The notes under the pieces: model-generated
Told to the model about the DNA's origin: nothing
What the model saw: only the letters and a program-made list of their open reading frames with translations
Databases searched by the model: none
Source: Polydactylus sextarius
Taxonomy: Eukaryota > Chordata > Actinopteri > Polynemidae
Length of the DNA stretch: 64,000 bases
Direction: 5' to 3'
Assembly: GCA_016801845.1 (NCBI GenBank)
Contig: CM028919.1
Location: 8,200,001 to 8,264,000 of the forward strand
In this document: one piece after another, positions 22,833 to 37,521 of the stretch
How the letters are laid out: every line of letters begins with the position of its first letter
Numbering within the stretch: the stretch's first letter is position 1
Position numbers and translations under genes: made by a program

Positions 22833-25616
22833 GATCCAACCCTGATCTTTGTGATCACAACAAAAGTTTAAGAGTTTCATCCATCGGATTTTTACCTTTT
22901 TACCAAATGTTTGGAGACTCTGGTAGAACCCTTAAAGACACTGAGTGCATTTGCACACTATTAAATCCAAACAGCCAAAGTCATTATTCTCTTCTATCTC
23001 TTTCTCTCTTTTTTATCCATCCTTAACTGTCACTTAAACAGTTCAACCTCAACTCTCTCCACACTCTGCCGTCTCAGCACCAGCCACTTCCAGCCAACTG
23101 TCTCTACCCGGATTGGCTAACGCCATTGCCCAGAGGACTGTGGGTAAACTCCTGACCCCGTACTTCTCAATGAGAGAACTTGAGACATCTGGAACGGAGG
23201 AACCACCTGGGACCGAAGCTCCGAAAACAAAACACACTCCAATCGTCTCAGTGCTGGCAGCTCATCATTAACCTGTGGTCACCTCCGTCGCGCTGCGGGA
23301 GGACATGAAAAAAAATCCTGTTTAAGATAAACAAAACAACAGATACACAGTCTGCCTAATAACTTTGGGGAAATGGGACAGTGGATATTTTGTGCAGGGA
23401 TTATTATAAAATCTGTGATGAGGCTGTAATTATATTCATGTTTTTCAAAAACAGCTAACTTTTTCTATCTGGAGTTTTTGGCGAAACAGCTCCATTAAAA
23501 AAAAAAAAATGGTGATTCTGACAGGCGGTCCCGCAGGAATCGCATCAGGGGAGCACAGTAAAGCAAAAACAAGACAAGCCATTCCAATGAACAGATTTGC
23601 TCATGAATAATTCTCCTTCAAGAGAGTTGGATGAATTTCAAATGCAGACAGAGATGAGGTTGGGCTGCAAAACAAACTAATGGCATAATGTGTTAGTCGT
23701 GTGCAACATTTGTCTTTGACAAGTCCAGCCCAACAGTTAAACTCATTTCAACTCCAGTGATAAAAATAAGTTGCTGCTTCTATTTTAACGCTGTTTGTTG
23801 TACAATAGTTTCCCTGCAAATACTATAATAGCCTGAAGGGTTGGCCTTAATTTCTCTGGATTTCATTCTGTGGTTCATGTAGAGCTGTGAACTGCTGCAT
23901 GCTAACTACATGTGATGTGGAAGAGTTGACCCGTGATGTTTATGTCTGTTCCTTTTAAAGATAGTTATACTTCCCAGCAGTGACCCTGGTTTAGGGTTTT
24001 TTTGGGGGGGGTTTTCATGTCAATCTAAAACCTCAGACCTGACACAATATTTGGGCAACTGATGCAGCTTCACAGAAGAAGACATGAAACCCACATATGT
24101 GCATATGAAAGCACTACTGTACTTTTCAGGCAAGTACGTGTTGTCTTGATGCACTGATAGTGCAAGCTGCTCTGCAGACTTGCATTGAGTGCGAGGGTTT
24201 CATGTGACTGTGGCTGTGAGCTGTGTTGTGGTGTGGTGAGGTGTGGTGAGGATGGGCCCTGCCTACCAAACGGCTGCGACGCCGGAGAGAGACGGTGGTG
24301 AGCCTTGTGGTCACAGCAGATGGAGTGCGGCAGTCGAAAATCCACCACACCGGGCGAAGCCAGACAGGGGCTCTCGACTGTTGCCTGACCACTCAGAAAG
24401 CCACCAGCATACTATGTTATTACATCTCATTGAGCATTATAACATGGCTGATTGTTTGGGTTTGACATGCATGGAGTTGCCAGCTTGTCACAATTGCAGT
24501 GTAGAGTTGTCTGCAAACCACAAGTCCCCTCCTATCTGACTGGCAAATGTTTATATAATCTTCAGTTGTTTTGCTTGTTGAAAATGCCTGTTTTCAAGGT
24601 TTTCCTGGGGAAAACAACGAGCACTGATCTCGCTCAAAGTAGATAACATACATGTAAATAACCTCCTCGTCTCCCTCTTCTGTGATAACAAGAGGCCTAA
24701 CGCCATTGTTTTTGGCACACCCTGACCTATGACAGTTGTGTTCACTTGACAAGATCACAGTCATGCCTGATAAACACACAGAAGTTTTGCTTATAGTGAA
24801 AAACAGGGTCATCTCCTGCTGCTGTTATCTTACCTCCAGCATGTCCCATCATGGGTTTACACAGAAAATCAAGCAGATTAACAGTATTAGGCTTAATAAA
24901 TCCAGTCATAGGCGTGATAAAGAGAGGACTGGAGAATCTGAGCTGAAGCCAGTCCCTCCCTGCTGGGCTCTAACATGGGAGCATTGCTCTAATCTGGTTA
25001 CCAGTGGAGGGATTTCACGCTGGGAAAAATGACATCAGCTCTTACACTCTATTAGTAAAGGTGAAAAACAGATGCAATAGTGGACAGGGTGAATATTTAT
25101 ATCATTCCAAACAGGGGTGGTACATAGAGACAGATTGTATGAAATGCAAAGATGGTGCAATGGAAATTCAGAAGTCTAAAATGAAGCACCTAGGGAATAA
25201 ATTAAGGGATGACTCAATATGACAGTATGCGCTCAAAGTACCTCTTACTTTTAGCAGCTTTCCGGCAACTTTATGTCCGTCTATGACAATGTGGAGCCGC
25301 AGTTGGTCTCATTTTGGGCTGGTTCCCCAATTCAACACACTGACACACTGTCACACTGTATCATTTAGTGGATCGGTCTCAGACAACTCATTCAAACACA
25401 TCGTTCCCTCGAAAACAGATTTCTTGTAAAGGCCGTTCCACCTCAGTAAATAGAGGGCACCCAGGGATGAATGGTGACTGCTCTCATGGCCCCCCACACA
25501 ATACTGACTCCTACAATGCCTTTAGATGGCACACAGATTTCAGTAATTAGACTGTGACTGTTGCTGGCAGGGGGCCAGGGTCAGAGCCAGAGGAAAGGGG
25601 GTAAAGGCACTGTTCC

Positions 25617-25619
<3 letters not shown>

Positions 25620-25684
<65 letters not shown>
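25620..25684. repeat. (CA)n microsatellite
   Basis: About 32 uninterrupted CA units. Confidence 0.95.
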
Positions 25685-25686
<2 letters not shown>

Positions 25687-26508
25687 CACTGAATGCCCAA
25701 TGCTTTTCCCTCCTGCTGTCCTGCCATGTTTGCCCCTATAAGCTACTATCCCACAACCCCTTCAAACCCCCCCCTACTTCTATTCTCTTGTGTTTTATGG
25801 GTCTGAGTCAGGGTCCTGGGGTTTGTTGGGTATGTTTACCACTGGGTAGTTTGGGCTTTTTAGGAGGGGGAGGGGTAATTACAATGGTGGGGAAAACAAA
25901 CAGAGGATGGAGCGAAATGGGACTTGGCCCGTGGTCACATGGGGGCTATTTATTCATTATTGGTCCAATGGGAACCTTTGTTTTCTTTGCTTTAGGATGT
26001 TTAGATGGGGAGGTGCAGACAACAAATATACTGTGGATCAGTAAATCTGCTGATTCATTAGTGGGCAATGAAAAAAATGATTCTTCTTGACTCATGTTGT
26101 AGTTAATATGAAGTATTACCATGCACTTTTTTTTGCTTGTTATTTCAATTTCTAAAAACAGATCAGTGAGCAGCAGAGGTGGAGTTTAACAGGCGTTTGC
26201 TTCGTCCCTCATCTCTTACTCTCTTTCTCTTTCTCTGTCTCTTTCTTTCTGGCTACTTTCATGAACTCAGGCTGAACCGTCCCTTGCTGCTGAGGTTTTA
26301 TGATCTACGTATCATGGTCAGTCACCCCAAACCAGCGCTGGTTGGCAGAATGGCGTCGAGTGGTTAGCAACACAAGACAAACTATCCAGATAGGATCTTG
26401 AACTCTTGAACTTATCACAAATATACAAGGAGAGAGCGGGCAATCAGTCTCACTCCGTCTCTTTAAATCTGTCTCTCTGTATCTCGTTCTCTCTATCTCG
26501 CTCTTTCT

Positions 26509-26531
26509 TTTTTTTTTTTTTTTTTTTTTTT
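26509..26531. repeat. poly-T tract
   Basis: A T run of about 23 bases at the end of a long CT-rich stretch and just before TGTCTTGCAG. The layout mimics a splice acceptor, but no credible exon follows. Confidence 0.8.
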
Positions 26532-29199
26532 GTCTTGCAGGATCACTGCAATTAAACTTGGCAGTGAATTTCCAAGAACAAGCAGATAAAAAAGCGTTAC
26601 AGGAACCTGTATGTGTATGTTGTTACAGTGACGTTTCACTGCAAACAACTGCTTCTCATGATAGTTGTTTTTATGAGTTTGAGCGGGTGAGAGTCTGGAC
26701 ATCGTCTCCAGCCTAGCGTAGCTGAAAGTTTTCCCCAGGGGGAGGGCAGGGCGGTGGGGGGAAGGGGAGCTGGCAATGCACTGCTCTCACGCACCCCGTA
26801 GATTAGAACATTAGAAATCACAAGTAGGCAACAAGACAGAAATACCTCCAGTGCCTCCTCCTCCTCCTCCACCCCTTGTGACCCTGGGGTCATCTGCTCG
26901 GTAGTGACCTCTGCTCACCCACAGCTCCACTCACAGGCAGCAACTTCTTGTGTCCGTGGAATTGTTTAAATATGGAGGTGATGGTTGCAGTTTGTGTAGA
27001 AAGATATGACCCAAGCAAGTGCAAGTCTGTGAACCAGAAAAAGAAAATTATGTTGACAGGGAACGCTGCAAGAATTGGACAAGTTCAATATGACAGTGAG
27101 CGAGTGTGGCTTTCTTTAAAAAAAAAAAAAAAATACAACCTCTTACAATAAATAGATGCGACAGGTTGGGATCCCACAAATCTCCATATGACAGAGATGT
27201 TTGAACATTTCTAGTAGTCCGTTGTTGTGTCTTGATCAGACTGGATCAACAATACCGTATTTAATGTGCAGAGAAGATTTATCAAATGTCATCACATTAT
27301 CTCTTGCTGCAATCTGTCTGCCTTATTTCTCTCACAGCAGATCACTTAACTGGCTTATTTGCGTTGGCAGCTCAAGTCAAGTTAATGTTTACGACACAGG
27401 CCCCTCATGTAGCAGTGTTTACCAGTGGCTGTATTAATTCAGTGTCATGCTGCAACCATTGAATAATGAAAGCTGCAGCAGCTGGGCCTCTGAGTGCAAG
27501 AAACAAGAGACCTTGTCTCCCTTTTTCTCTGACTCTCTCTTTCTGTTTTTGTCCTCTCAACAACTTCTCTCACGTGGTTCTCACACCCCGAAACCTCACG
27601 CTTTCAATCACGCCCATGAGGTTTGAGTATGTTACAATGGCTCGCACCAATTCCCTGGAGACTACAGAGCCAAGTCATGCTCATGTTGCCTGCATGGGAC
27701 AAGGAGGTTTGTGTTTGAATTAATGCAATAATCAGCACAGAGAATGGACATTACTGTTATTTTGATGTTGCGTGTACCCAGTGACCTTGGCAGTGTTTAT
27801 AATCAAGGACACACACAGACACAAACACACACACAGACACACACATACACAGACATTAAAATACACAGTTTGCCTTGATGCATCTAAAATTTTGTAGTAT
27901 GGTTCATAAACATACTGATTTGTTTACATGTGACACATGGGTGTCTTTATCCACAGTAGTAAGCTTGTTTATTAGGAGTGCATGACTGTTTGGCAAAGTG
28001 TTGATGCCTAAGGGCTGAACTTCTACAAATTATCAATAAAGGGTTAATGACTTGACCTTTAGCGACTCTGGGTAAATCATGCTTGGAAATCCCCTGCAAA
28101 GAGTGGCACTTCATCTGCACAGCTTGGATTCATCCCCACCCCACCCCCCATTAACTTTCAGTCAACCTCCAGCTAATATCCATCCAACCTCCCCCCCACC
28201 CTCCAACCACCCCACCCCGGTCAGCCACAGCCTCTTTATCAGAGCTGTAGTGCTACAAACGCCTTCACGCTGGTCTGTAAATCGACTTCAATCCCCAAGT
28301 GCCCAAAGGCCTGTGAGGATTTGTCAGCCGGAGTTCAACCTCATCCTTAAGCTGTGATGGTTAAACTTATGAAAGCAAACTGTCTCTTTGCATTATGTTA
28401 TGTTGGGAGAATTTCTCTCAGCTTTGTGTACATGAACATCTTTCTTCAAACAAAAAGCCACAGAGGGTCTGCTTCACAAAAGATTATTGATTGCAAATAT
28501 GAAAGTTTTATAGATCTTTTGCATGAATATACATAAATTGTGTGAGTGTAATGAATCAAAATGCAGCTGGTATGTCACCAGGACATAAAAACACTCTGGT
28601 CTTAATTCTGCTGAAGATGTTGAGGAGTTTTTTTTTTTATTGTATTGATGCCTTTAAAAAACAATATGTAGCTTAAATAGTGTGCCTTCCATAGGCGAGA
28701 GTGCAACACATCTAAGTAGCAATTCCAAAATCAATCGTGATCAATGAGCAAAAATCAAACATGCAACAGACTGACCAGGATTCTGCTTCAGGGTTTGTTT
28801 TCTCTTTGAGGTGATTACTGATCAAAACAAGCCAGAGATGGATCAGCACCAGTGTTGTTGGTTTGGATGTGAGACTCACTGGATACTGAAACATGCTGAT
28901 TGTCGATACTGGAGCCGTGCCCGATGCTCATCTGTTTGCACAGAGAGAAGATTAGCAGATTACACTCCCCTCTGATCCATACTCAAATTGACACGGTTTT
29001 CATAGCAATTACTGACTTAAACATGTGCACTGACCTTTTGCCTAAAGCCCTTTCTTTATTGCCTCTATATTTAATCAAAGCATCTGCTTAGTAGAGTTAC
29101 TGTAAAATGCATTATGTCTCTTAATCTGTCTGCTTTTCTCTTTCTCTCCCGCTCTCTTTCTTTCTTACTTTCATTGTTATCCTCTGGTGAGTCCGAGCT

Positions 29200-29420
29200 T
29201 GATCTGCAGAGTTAAACTAAACAAGCTGATGTCTTCCTGGCCAGCTATTACGGCTGGAGGAAGCCAGCAGAGGCTCCGGTCTGAGGTAATCACGCCACCA
29301 GGATAATTGCACTCTGTAAAACACTAACTGGATGTTTATGTCCAGGCCCAGAGGGAAGTCATTAATGCCATCTTAATTAAGGGTAATAAAGTTCTTTTCT
29401 GCCTTTTGGGATGGAGCGAC
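29200..29420. other. candidate conserved non-coding block
   Basis: Repeat-free stretch with closely spaced homeodomain-type cores (GGTAATCA at 29285, GATAATTG at 29302, CATTAATG at 29361, TTAATTAAG at 29372) and a CCTTGACTTGA near 29420 that resembles a monomeric nuclear-receptor site. It looks like a developmental enhancer, but only a cross-species alignment could show it. Confidence 0.3.
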
Positions 29421-29594
29421 CTTGACTTGATCTCTTACTCTCCGTAGAGCTAAATTAACAGGACTCTATCATTCGCCAAACATGTTTTTTTTTTTTTTCA
29501 CAGCTATACACAGCATTAGGTTTCACCCTCACCTCTGTCTTGATCTTTGGTATGAAGGAAATAAGATGATGAGTTTTATCCGCTCTGTGTGTAA

Positions 29595-29622
<28 letters not shown>
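29595..29622. repeat. (GT)n microsatellite
   Basis: About 14 GT units. Confidence 0.9.
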
Positions 29623-29625
<3 letters not shown>

Positions 29626-31188
29626 TGTTTAAGCATAGGAGCCTGTTCTGGTTTATAACATGATGTGAGTGTTTTCTTATGGTGGTTAATCTTTTCTCTG
29701 CCAAACCATAAACTCCACCCACCCACCTACTCACACATCTTCTCTTGACATATTCACTTCACTGTGGCAACATCTATAAACAAAGCAGAGAACAATGAAT
29801 AATTCATCAACAGGTCCTCTGCAACTTCCATAGTTATATGATAGATACTTTTTGGCATGGTGATTGAAGGAAATGATTAAGCTCGACAAGCATTTCAAAT
29901 TTGTTGCTTCAACTGCTGCGGCAGGAATAATAAGCCCGCCTGCATGGGTAAGGCCAACACAGTCATACAGTGACTGTAGCTCTGGTGGCTTAGAAAGAAA
30001 AACACTGGGTCAGAGAGGGAGTGAAGGAGCACACACTGATATGAGTAATGGCAAACAGCTGCTCGGCGCAGCCGCTAAAAATACACGCACACATGTGTGA
30101 CAGGTGTGTGTATATGTGTGTGTGTGTAGTAAACTACAGTGTGCTGCAAGCTTCATTTCATAGATGGAAAGATGGATTACGTGAAAATGTGCAGAATTAG
30201 CACCACGGAGCATTACTGCGTGCCATTATGTTTCACATGGTGACAGAAGTATCCACAAGAAAAGGACACAACACCATGATGTTAAAATGCTCTAATACAA
30301 GTGAGGGCCCTGCTTTAAAATTATAGGCATCCTGCTGAGTTATGTTTACATTCAGTGTTAGTCACTAAAACACATTGTATCCTTGAGGTTAAACTAACAT
30401 GTTGAATGCATTTCCTTCCTCATAAACATTTGCAGACCCTACATTTTTAAAATTATGAATCCTGCAGTGTTTCCATGTTTACCTTGCTACCATTTTTTCT
30501 ATCTCTTTGTTCTTTTTATGTTACTTTTGTCATTTGGTGAACTGGGGAACGACTGAAACAGACGACAGAGCTGCGAATCTCATTGCAAATAAAATTGGTG
30601 ACCTTGTCATAAACACACCACTTTGCTGCTCTGCTTGTACTATTATGAGTATGAGTATTATCAGCTGTATGTTTTTTTGAGCTTGGCAGTTTATTCTTAA
30701 TCTTGGAAGCAGAAGATGACAAAACACTCTCCTTACACGGTCTTCATCAACAAATGCATTTTACTCACTCCTCAAACTTATTCAAACTGTCTATTATTCT
30801 GAGCTCTGTTTGGACTTCTCATCTACTTTGGCTCAAAAGTTGAGACTGACACTTCATTCTCCACCTTGGAATCAGTAATGTGCAAAAGACTTAAGGGCCA
30901 ATTACTCATTTACTCAAACTCGGTAAGATTTTTTTCTGCAAAGGTTTAAAAACAAATGAGAAGTGCAGCTTGCAGAACAAAGTTGAACAAAGTTAAAGTG
31001 CTGATAAGGTCTATGTCAGACGGCCAAAAGTTCATGTCGACTGTTTGGTCAACTTCAGTGGTTTATGTTCAACAGGTTCATTTAATATAGACCATTATGT
31101 GAAACTTGTACCTCGTCTATGTTTTCACCACAAGCGACACTATGTAGCAACATATTTACATGTTGTTCTTTTAAAAGGATGCACATGT

Positions 31189-31213
31189 ACACACACACAC
31201 ACACACACACACA
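31189..31213. repeat. (AC)n microsatellite
   Basis: About 12 AC units. Confidence 0.9.
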
Positions 31214-32343
31214 TGTTGAAGCAGATGACACCAATGGTTTTACATTGTTAAATTGATCCGGAGGTGATAATGCAAAAAGAAAGTACAAAGTCCAGAGCTT
31301 TTGATGATTATATAAGAATGGAAACATGTCACTAAATGTTAAAAAACTTTGATGGATCATAAGAAACATGCATTTTTTTCTGTCAGATGTGGTGAAAAAT
31401 AGAAATTCTCTAAGTAAAAACATTTGCTTTCTTTACAACTTACTTTACTACTGTACTTCATTATACTTGCCCAATACAATGTACTTAATTACTTTCCAAA
31501 ACCAAAAGTACTCATGTAGCCAAAAGTAAGTATCAAAGTCCTGGTGTTTGGGATGCAGTTTAATCTCTCATCCTCTCTCAGTGTCCAACTGTCAGCAGGA
31601 ACCCTGTGGAAAGGTCCACAGACCCAGTAACAGGATCTGGAGAGGTAGGGTCTGGACCCCAAGCAGCAAAAACAATCCTCTGGCTTCTACTGGGAGTTAG
31701 GAGCAGGCTCTCCGCCAATAACAACAACTCTCTCATCAACTGAAGGAGAGAGCGAGCAAGAGAAAGAGCAGGGAGGGGGAGTTAAAGTGTTTATCTCTTG
31801 TGAGTTGTGTAGGTGGCTATGAACGTTTTCAGTGATGCCTCACTTAAAGGGGGTGGGGGGTTCAAAAAGTCGGAGGGACTGAGGCGACCACAAAGGCAAC
31901 TTCATGACCTTTTGTTCTACCAGGCTCACAAACACACACATGCAAAATGCTCAAAAATAAAAAAAGCAACAGGAGGTACCTCTCACTGCTGCTGCCACTG
32001 CATCCATCCCACACACACACACACACACAGAAAGACGCAACCACATCAACATAAAAAAGCCTCATATCAAGGACACAGCTTCTTCTCTGAGGGGTGAACC
32101 ACAATTTTATCTGCCTGTTCAAGAAATCATAAAACTAATGTTCTGGTCAACATATTATAACAGCTGTAAAAAAGCTATAAACACACACCTACATTTTCTA
32201 CATGGCTGTGGTGACTCTGCATGTTTTGGGAAGAATATAGAATATAAGTACAACAATACTGACACAGGAAAACAAACACAGATGTAAGCAAGGAAACAAA
32301 TTTGGTCATATCCTGTTTTCTTTTGAATTTCTTCCCCTACTTG

Positions 32344-32532
<189 letters not shown>

Positions 32533-34101
32533 ATTGCAGTCTAGCTGAAGGGATTAGGGCGGCCTGTCTTAAATATTCTGTCTGGTTTCTCCTGAGGCCT
32601 TCTGGTGAGGACAGATCCCTGCTGGAGACCGACTCTGTCTGCATGAATCACAGCGTGGGTGTATGTGTATGTGTGTGTGATCCATCGTGTTTATATGTAT
32701 CGGACTTCCTTTGTGCCCGCCCGGTTGCTTTTTCTGTGCATCTTATCCTTTTACCCAGCCCCCCGCCCTCCCTCTCTTCTCTCCCCCTCTTTTATCATTA
32801 TTCTCTGCCTCACAGCAATCCTTCACCCAAATCATCACCCAAAGGTTCCTTTTCAGTGTCACATACACCTAATATAAAAAAAAATTTTTGGTCTACACTA
32901 CTGATTGGCTGAGTCACATTCAAAGCTGCTGTAAAACAACCCATAAACAAGCACCTGTGACAACATAACAGCCATCCACACCCATACTTACCTGCCATTA
33001 AGCAACCAGTGTTCAGCTACTGCTTAAACTTGGAAGTATTACATTTAAAGCACTCTGGAACTACTAATGTTGTTTGTGGTCATTTTAAGTAGTTACACAA
33101 GACAACTGTCTGGATATTTAAAAGATCCTCATCACCCGGAAATCAGTAAAGTCAACACTTCTTGTTCCTAGACTCCTGTCTGTTTGCAGCTTATGAGACT
33201 GGAAGTGGGGGGGAAAGCAGCCTTTCAGCAAGACGTTCACATGTGGTTAACTCCAGTTTCCTCTGGACAAGGTCCAGGTTTTGGTTCTGACATTTTTAAA
33301 TTGTCACTTCTCGAGCACAAAGTAAACTCAACACCACTGTTAGTATTGTAAATGTAAAGTCATACTCTTCTCTCCACACGTTTCACTTGGAGATTTACAG
33401 TAGACTGAAAAGAAGAGTGACTTTTTTTTTTAAATAAACATCTCTAGTGAACATTTATATCTACATTCATTCCACTGATAAAACAGTGTCAAGGCTGCTT
33501 TTTTAAAGTGATCATTACAATGAGTTTGAAACAGTTAAGAGTGAATTGAGTGCCATTTGTACCAGCTAATGGATCTATGCTGTCTGTAGATATATAAAAT
33601 ACAATAAATCTATAAAATACAACCTCTAATGGCCTCTTCCTTCAATGTCGCTGATAAAGATGACATGATCATGACACTAGTCATGTCAAAAAATACGAGA
33701 CAAGCTGTGAGGTTTGCCACTTGTGTGCATGTGAGGGGTGAAAAGTTCAGCAATCGGAGGGATAGAGGTTAACAAAGGGTGGTGCTGCAAAAGCCACCTC
33801 AGTGACCCAGAAAAACCTTTGGGTGCGTCTAAACATTAAGAGTACAAGTTAGCATGTGCATGTCCTTTTGCACAAGCAAGTGCGACTCAGTTATCTTGCA
33901 GCAAAAGATACTTATAAAAGACTCTTATCGTCTGTGTGCATCTGCAGGTCTGTGATGAGAGGTTACAGTCTGTTCCCGCCTTCCACTGACCCAGCGCTGA
34001 CTAATCAGCCACCGTCTAGATGGAGAAGATCACTCACTTATCACCCATCACCCTTTGCATTGCAGATCCCACAACATTTACACCAAAGTGTTTATGTAAG
34101 G

Positions 34102-34122
34102 TTTTTTTTTTTTTTTTTTTTT
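34102..34122. repeat. poly-T tract
   Basis: About 21 T residues. Confidence 0.9.
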
Positions 34123-34481
34123 GATTGTGGTTTTTTCTAGTCTCATGTTCAGGGTAAATAAAACCATGTCTCGTCTAGAGGCTAGTGACTGGTGGTTATT
34201 TTTTTCATACCTTTTACTTCAGTCTCTTTCTTTAAACTTTCAGCACTTCTCAAACAGGAAACAATGGACTTTTTGCAGCTGAGACTGGTAATAGCGGCAG
34301 AAATTTTCTTTCAGAAAGTTTCAAGGTAATTGCTTGCACTCATTTGGTTGAACAGCTGGAAAGGGGCTAGAAAGTTAAGGTGGTAAAAGAATAAAAAAAG
34401 CTGAATTTTGGGAAGTAGCATGTCTGTATACACTGTAAATCGAGCACAGCAAGTGTGCATCTGTTACAGGTTGTTTTTTTC

Positions 34482-34486
<5 letters not shown>

Positions 34487-34513
<27 letters not shown>
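34487..34513. repeat. (CT)n microsatellite
   Basis: About 13 CT units. Confidence 0.9.
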
Positions 34514-34520
<7 letters not shown>

Positions 34521-37498
34521 CGGCCTACAGGGTCTGCCCAGGCTGTTTTGATTTCACAGCGGGTGAGTGGCAGCGTCGACCCCACCTGACCCCCCTGCCT
34601 GGCTTCTGCTGATGTCAGCATCTTGCAGCAGATTGGAGCGTGCAGTTTTTAAACAAAGCCCCAGTCTCGCCCCCTCGAGGGAGACTCATCCACTCTGTTC
34701 CTTAAAGGGACCGTACACCAGTTCAACTAGTGGCTGTTTTTTTTTCTTTTCCTTTTTTTTTCTTCTTTTTTTTTTTTTTTTTTGGCACACATGAATTTCT
34801 CTCTTGTTTTGTTCACGGTACAATCTTCTCAAGTTATTCATCCCATGCGCTCAACATGTTTTATGTCATTTTATTTATTTTTTTATTGTGTTAGCATGGA
34901 TTGTCACTATTTGTTGCATAAGCAGGAATGATCTTCATGAGACTAAACACAGCAAGTGACAGCAAGTGGCTGGATGCAGTGCCTGGTCAGGATATCCTGC
35001 CATGCCCTTCTTGCCTGAATGAGCTCTCTGTGGAGGAAAAAAAGGGTATTATGAAACCTCATAACTTGTCCTCTTATCACCACTGTCTGTCTTCTCTCCT
35101 ATCTTATACACACTCACCCACAACCATCAGATTTATTGGCCACAGTTTGGTAAACAATTTTTTTGTCCTTACGCTGTCTTTGTAGGACGCTTTTGAAAAT
35201 AAATGTTGAAATTTTTCCCAGGTGAATGATAATAATAAAAAATTACATAATTTTCTTTCTGTGTTCCATGTTGTAAAATAGACAGCAACCTGCACAGGAA
35301 CAGGTTAATGACCATGTCGTGCCTGAATTGCAACAGTTTGATATGTCTCAATAGTGAATGCAACACAAATGTGCAAGTTTGAGACTGTTTTTGAGTGCCT
35401 TGTGGTTTGTGTATGCTGCACTTTGTGTCTGTGGTCAGCGCACAGTTGGAAGAAATAAAACACACGCACACGCACATATGCACACACATGTACGAATACT
35501 TACACCGAAACTGTCATAATGATTCATAACACGTATTAGAGCTTCAGATTTTGCAATAAGCCAAAAAGAGGTATACGGGACTGTCTGCACAGGAACATAA
35601 TAGAATGACTGACTGCACAAAGAGGAGATCAGCTTGGTTAGGTCAACGTAAACATGCCGTACAAAACATGCTATGCGTCCATGCACTGCACACACACTCA
35701 TGCAGACATGCATGCACACACACACACACACACTGAAGTCTTAGTGCTGGCATGTCGCCTGCACCTGACCCAACTTCATTGCCCCAGTGTGCCCTCTCTG
35801 GCTGAATGTGTTGTGTATGGAGGTTTTTGTGTGAACAGCTGGGTTGAAGACTCCAGGCTCCAGAGCACAGTCATCTAATATCTCCTGGCTGGCCCTGAGG
35901 TCTCCAGTCCTGAGGAAACACCATAAAGAACCTCTTATCTGGACTGGGCCCCTTTTACTTTGTGTTGCTAATAAAACACCCCCAGAGACTCTTTGACTAT
36001 ATTCTAAATCCCAACCATATTTTAGATAACATTTCTACATCAAAAGAGTGAATCATCAGGGGCTTTGCTTCTTAATCTTTTTGTTATTTGTTTGGTTCAT
36101 ACTCTCAGTCCTCCAAATGAAATTACACATGATGAATCAGTTGTTTCATGGATAGCTGTTTCATAACTGTCCTTCTTAATTACACTGGCAGCAAAGTAAG
36201 GACTTAATTCTAGCTTTATAGCGTCAGAGTTATTTTAGGCTTTCAAACGCAAAATGAAGCACATCAGTCAAATTAACCTCCACTTACTGTGTGCCCTATA
36301 AATTCAGTCAGTCATACGGGGTGATTTACGGAGCCACCACTTAAATGTTGTGTTACTGTTACACACATCTTTGTGAATCACACAAGAAGTCATTATCTAA
36401 CAGTGGCGCCACTGTCTGTGAAGCTACAAAACACTGCTGACCATCTCATCATGAGATTCACATTAGGTTTTGATTAGAACACTCTGAGTTGGTTCACATG
36501 TATCGTAAAGGGCAGGAGAATCAGTATCACAAAGATTTAAAGGCAGATCTCAAAGTTGCACTTAACATTCATAAGAGCAAATCCAAGTTTTGATACCATT
36601 TATGGCCAGTCAGTCTATTTGAACTCCATTTTCATTCAGTCCATCTTTCCAGAAAATTGTGAATCCACACAAAGTATTTGCAGAAAATGATGCCTGCACA
36701 TTCTGAATGTGCTGTCGCATACTAACATTTGTATTCACATCACATTAACACTTTAGTAACACTTTAAAAACCACTAATTCATGTGCCATTTTGAAATGTA
36801 AATGAGCTCTACATCATCAAAAAACACTTGTCATTAGCACCAGTGATAATGACATGTGCCCCCAAATTCAATCCAGGCTGAAATCCTAATGTTTACAATG
36901 TAATCAATTGTAAACTTTATAGTTATGTGTCATGTTGACTTTAGTCATAGCAATCAGATGTTGATTTATTCATTTTTGTTTTATTCTTTCAAGGAAACAA
37001 ATGTGGTTTCTGCATATGAGCCAACTTTGTTTGCCCATTTGTGACTGTGACTTTTTAGGCCAAACTAGGTCACTGGTCCACATTGCATAGTAAATGCAAT
37101 CAAGTCACGGTAAGATCTGATTGGAACAAGACATCTTCTGTGATAAGCTTGTCTGATGGCAGAGTGTTTTTCACTAAATGCCTTTATTATTAGGTTATTT
37201 AGTAGCAGATGTTCATGCTTGCAATCTGCTGCTATTGGGTTTGATATGTCCTATCAAGCCCAATAGAACCTGATGATGCTCCATCTACTACAACTACAGA
37301 TACAAATTATGAGGTTTCTCTCTTCTTACCTGTCGACTGTATCGACCAACAATCTAGCAGCGTTTCCACCACCTGGTCTTTGTTAACAAGTTTTTAAACC
37401 CTTTGTGTTTTGACTCAAAGTAAACCACAAAATATTCTGGAGCTGGTTTGATGCTGCTCAGTTCAAGATTCAAACCTTTATTTTTAAATACACGGTTG

Positions 37499-37521
37499 GT
37501 CAGGGTCAGGGTTAGGGTTAA
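37499..37521. repeat. short telomere-like run
   Basis: GGTCAGGGTCAGGGTTAGGG and a following TTA: two TCAGGG and one to two TTAGGG units. It is too short to be an interstitial telomere with confidence. Confidence 0.4.

Larger units (their letters stand above)
22141..29190. other. intergenic DNA
   Basis: No exon was recognised on either strand. It holds two long CA arrays, a (CTCTC)-type tract at 22801-22832, three tandem copies of a GTGTGGTGAG-like unit near 24230-24250, T runs and a loose CA/CAGA stretch at 27810-27855. The 60-103-codon frames inside are chance or repeat-driven. Confidence 0.5.

Noticed and set aside
23049..23237. 62-codon minus-strand frame with protein-like composition
   Set aside because: No matching family, start context or splice partners; probably a chance frame in GC-balanced DNA.
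26493..26545. CT/T tract followed by TTGCAG, like a splice acceptor
   Set aside because: The pyrimidine run is a simple repeat, and the sequence after it has no coding character or donor.
37499..37521. Interstitial telomere or chromosome fusion scar
   Set aside because: Only one or two TTAGGG units next to TCAGGG; too short to mean more than chance.
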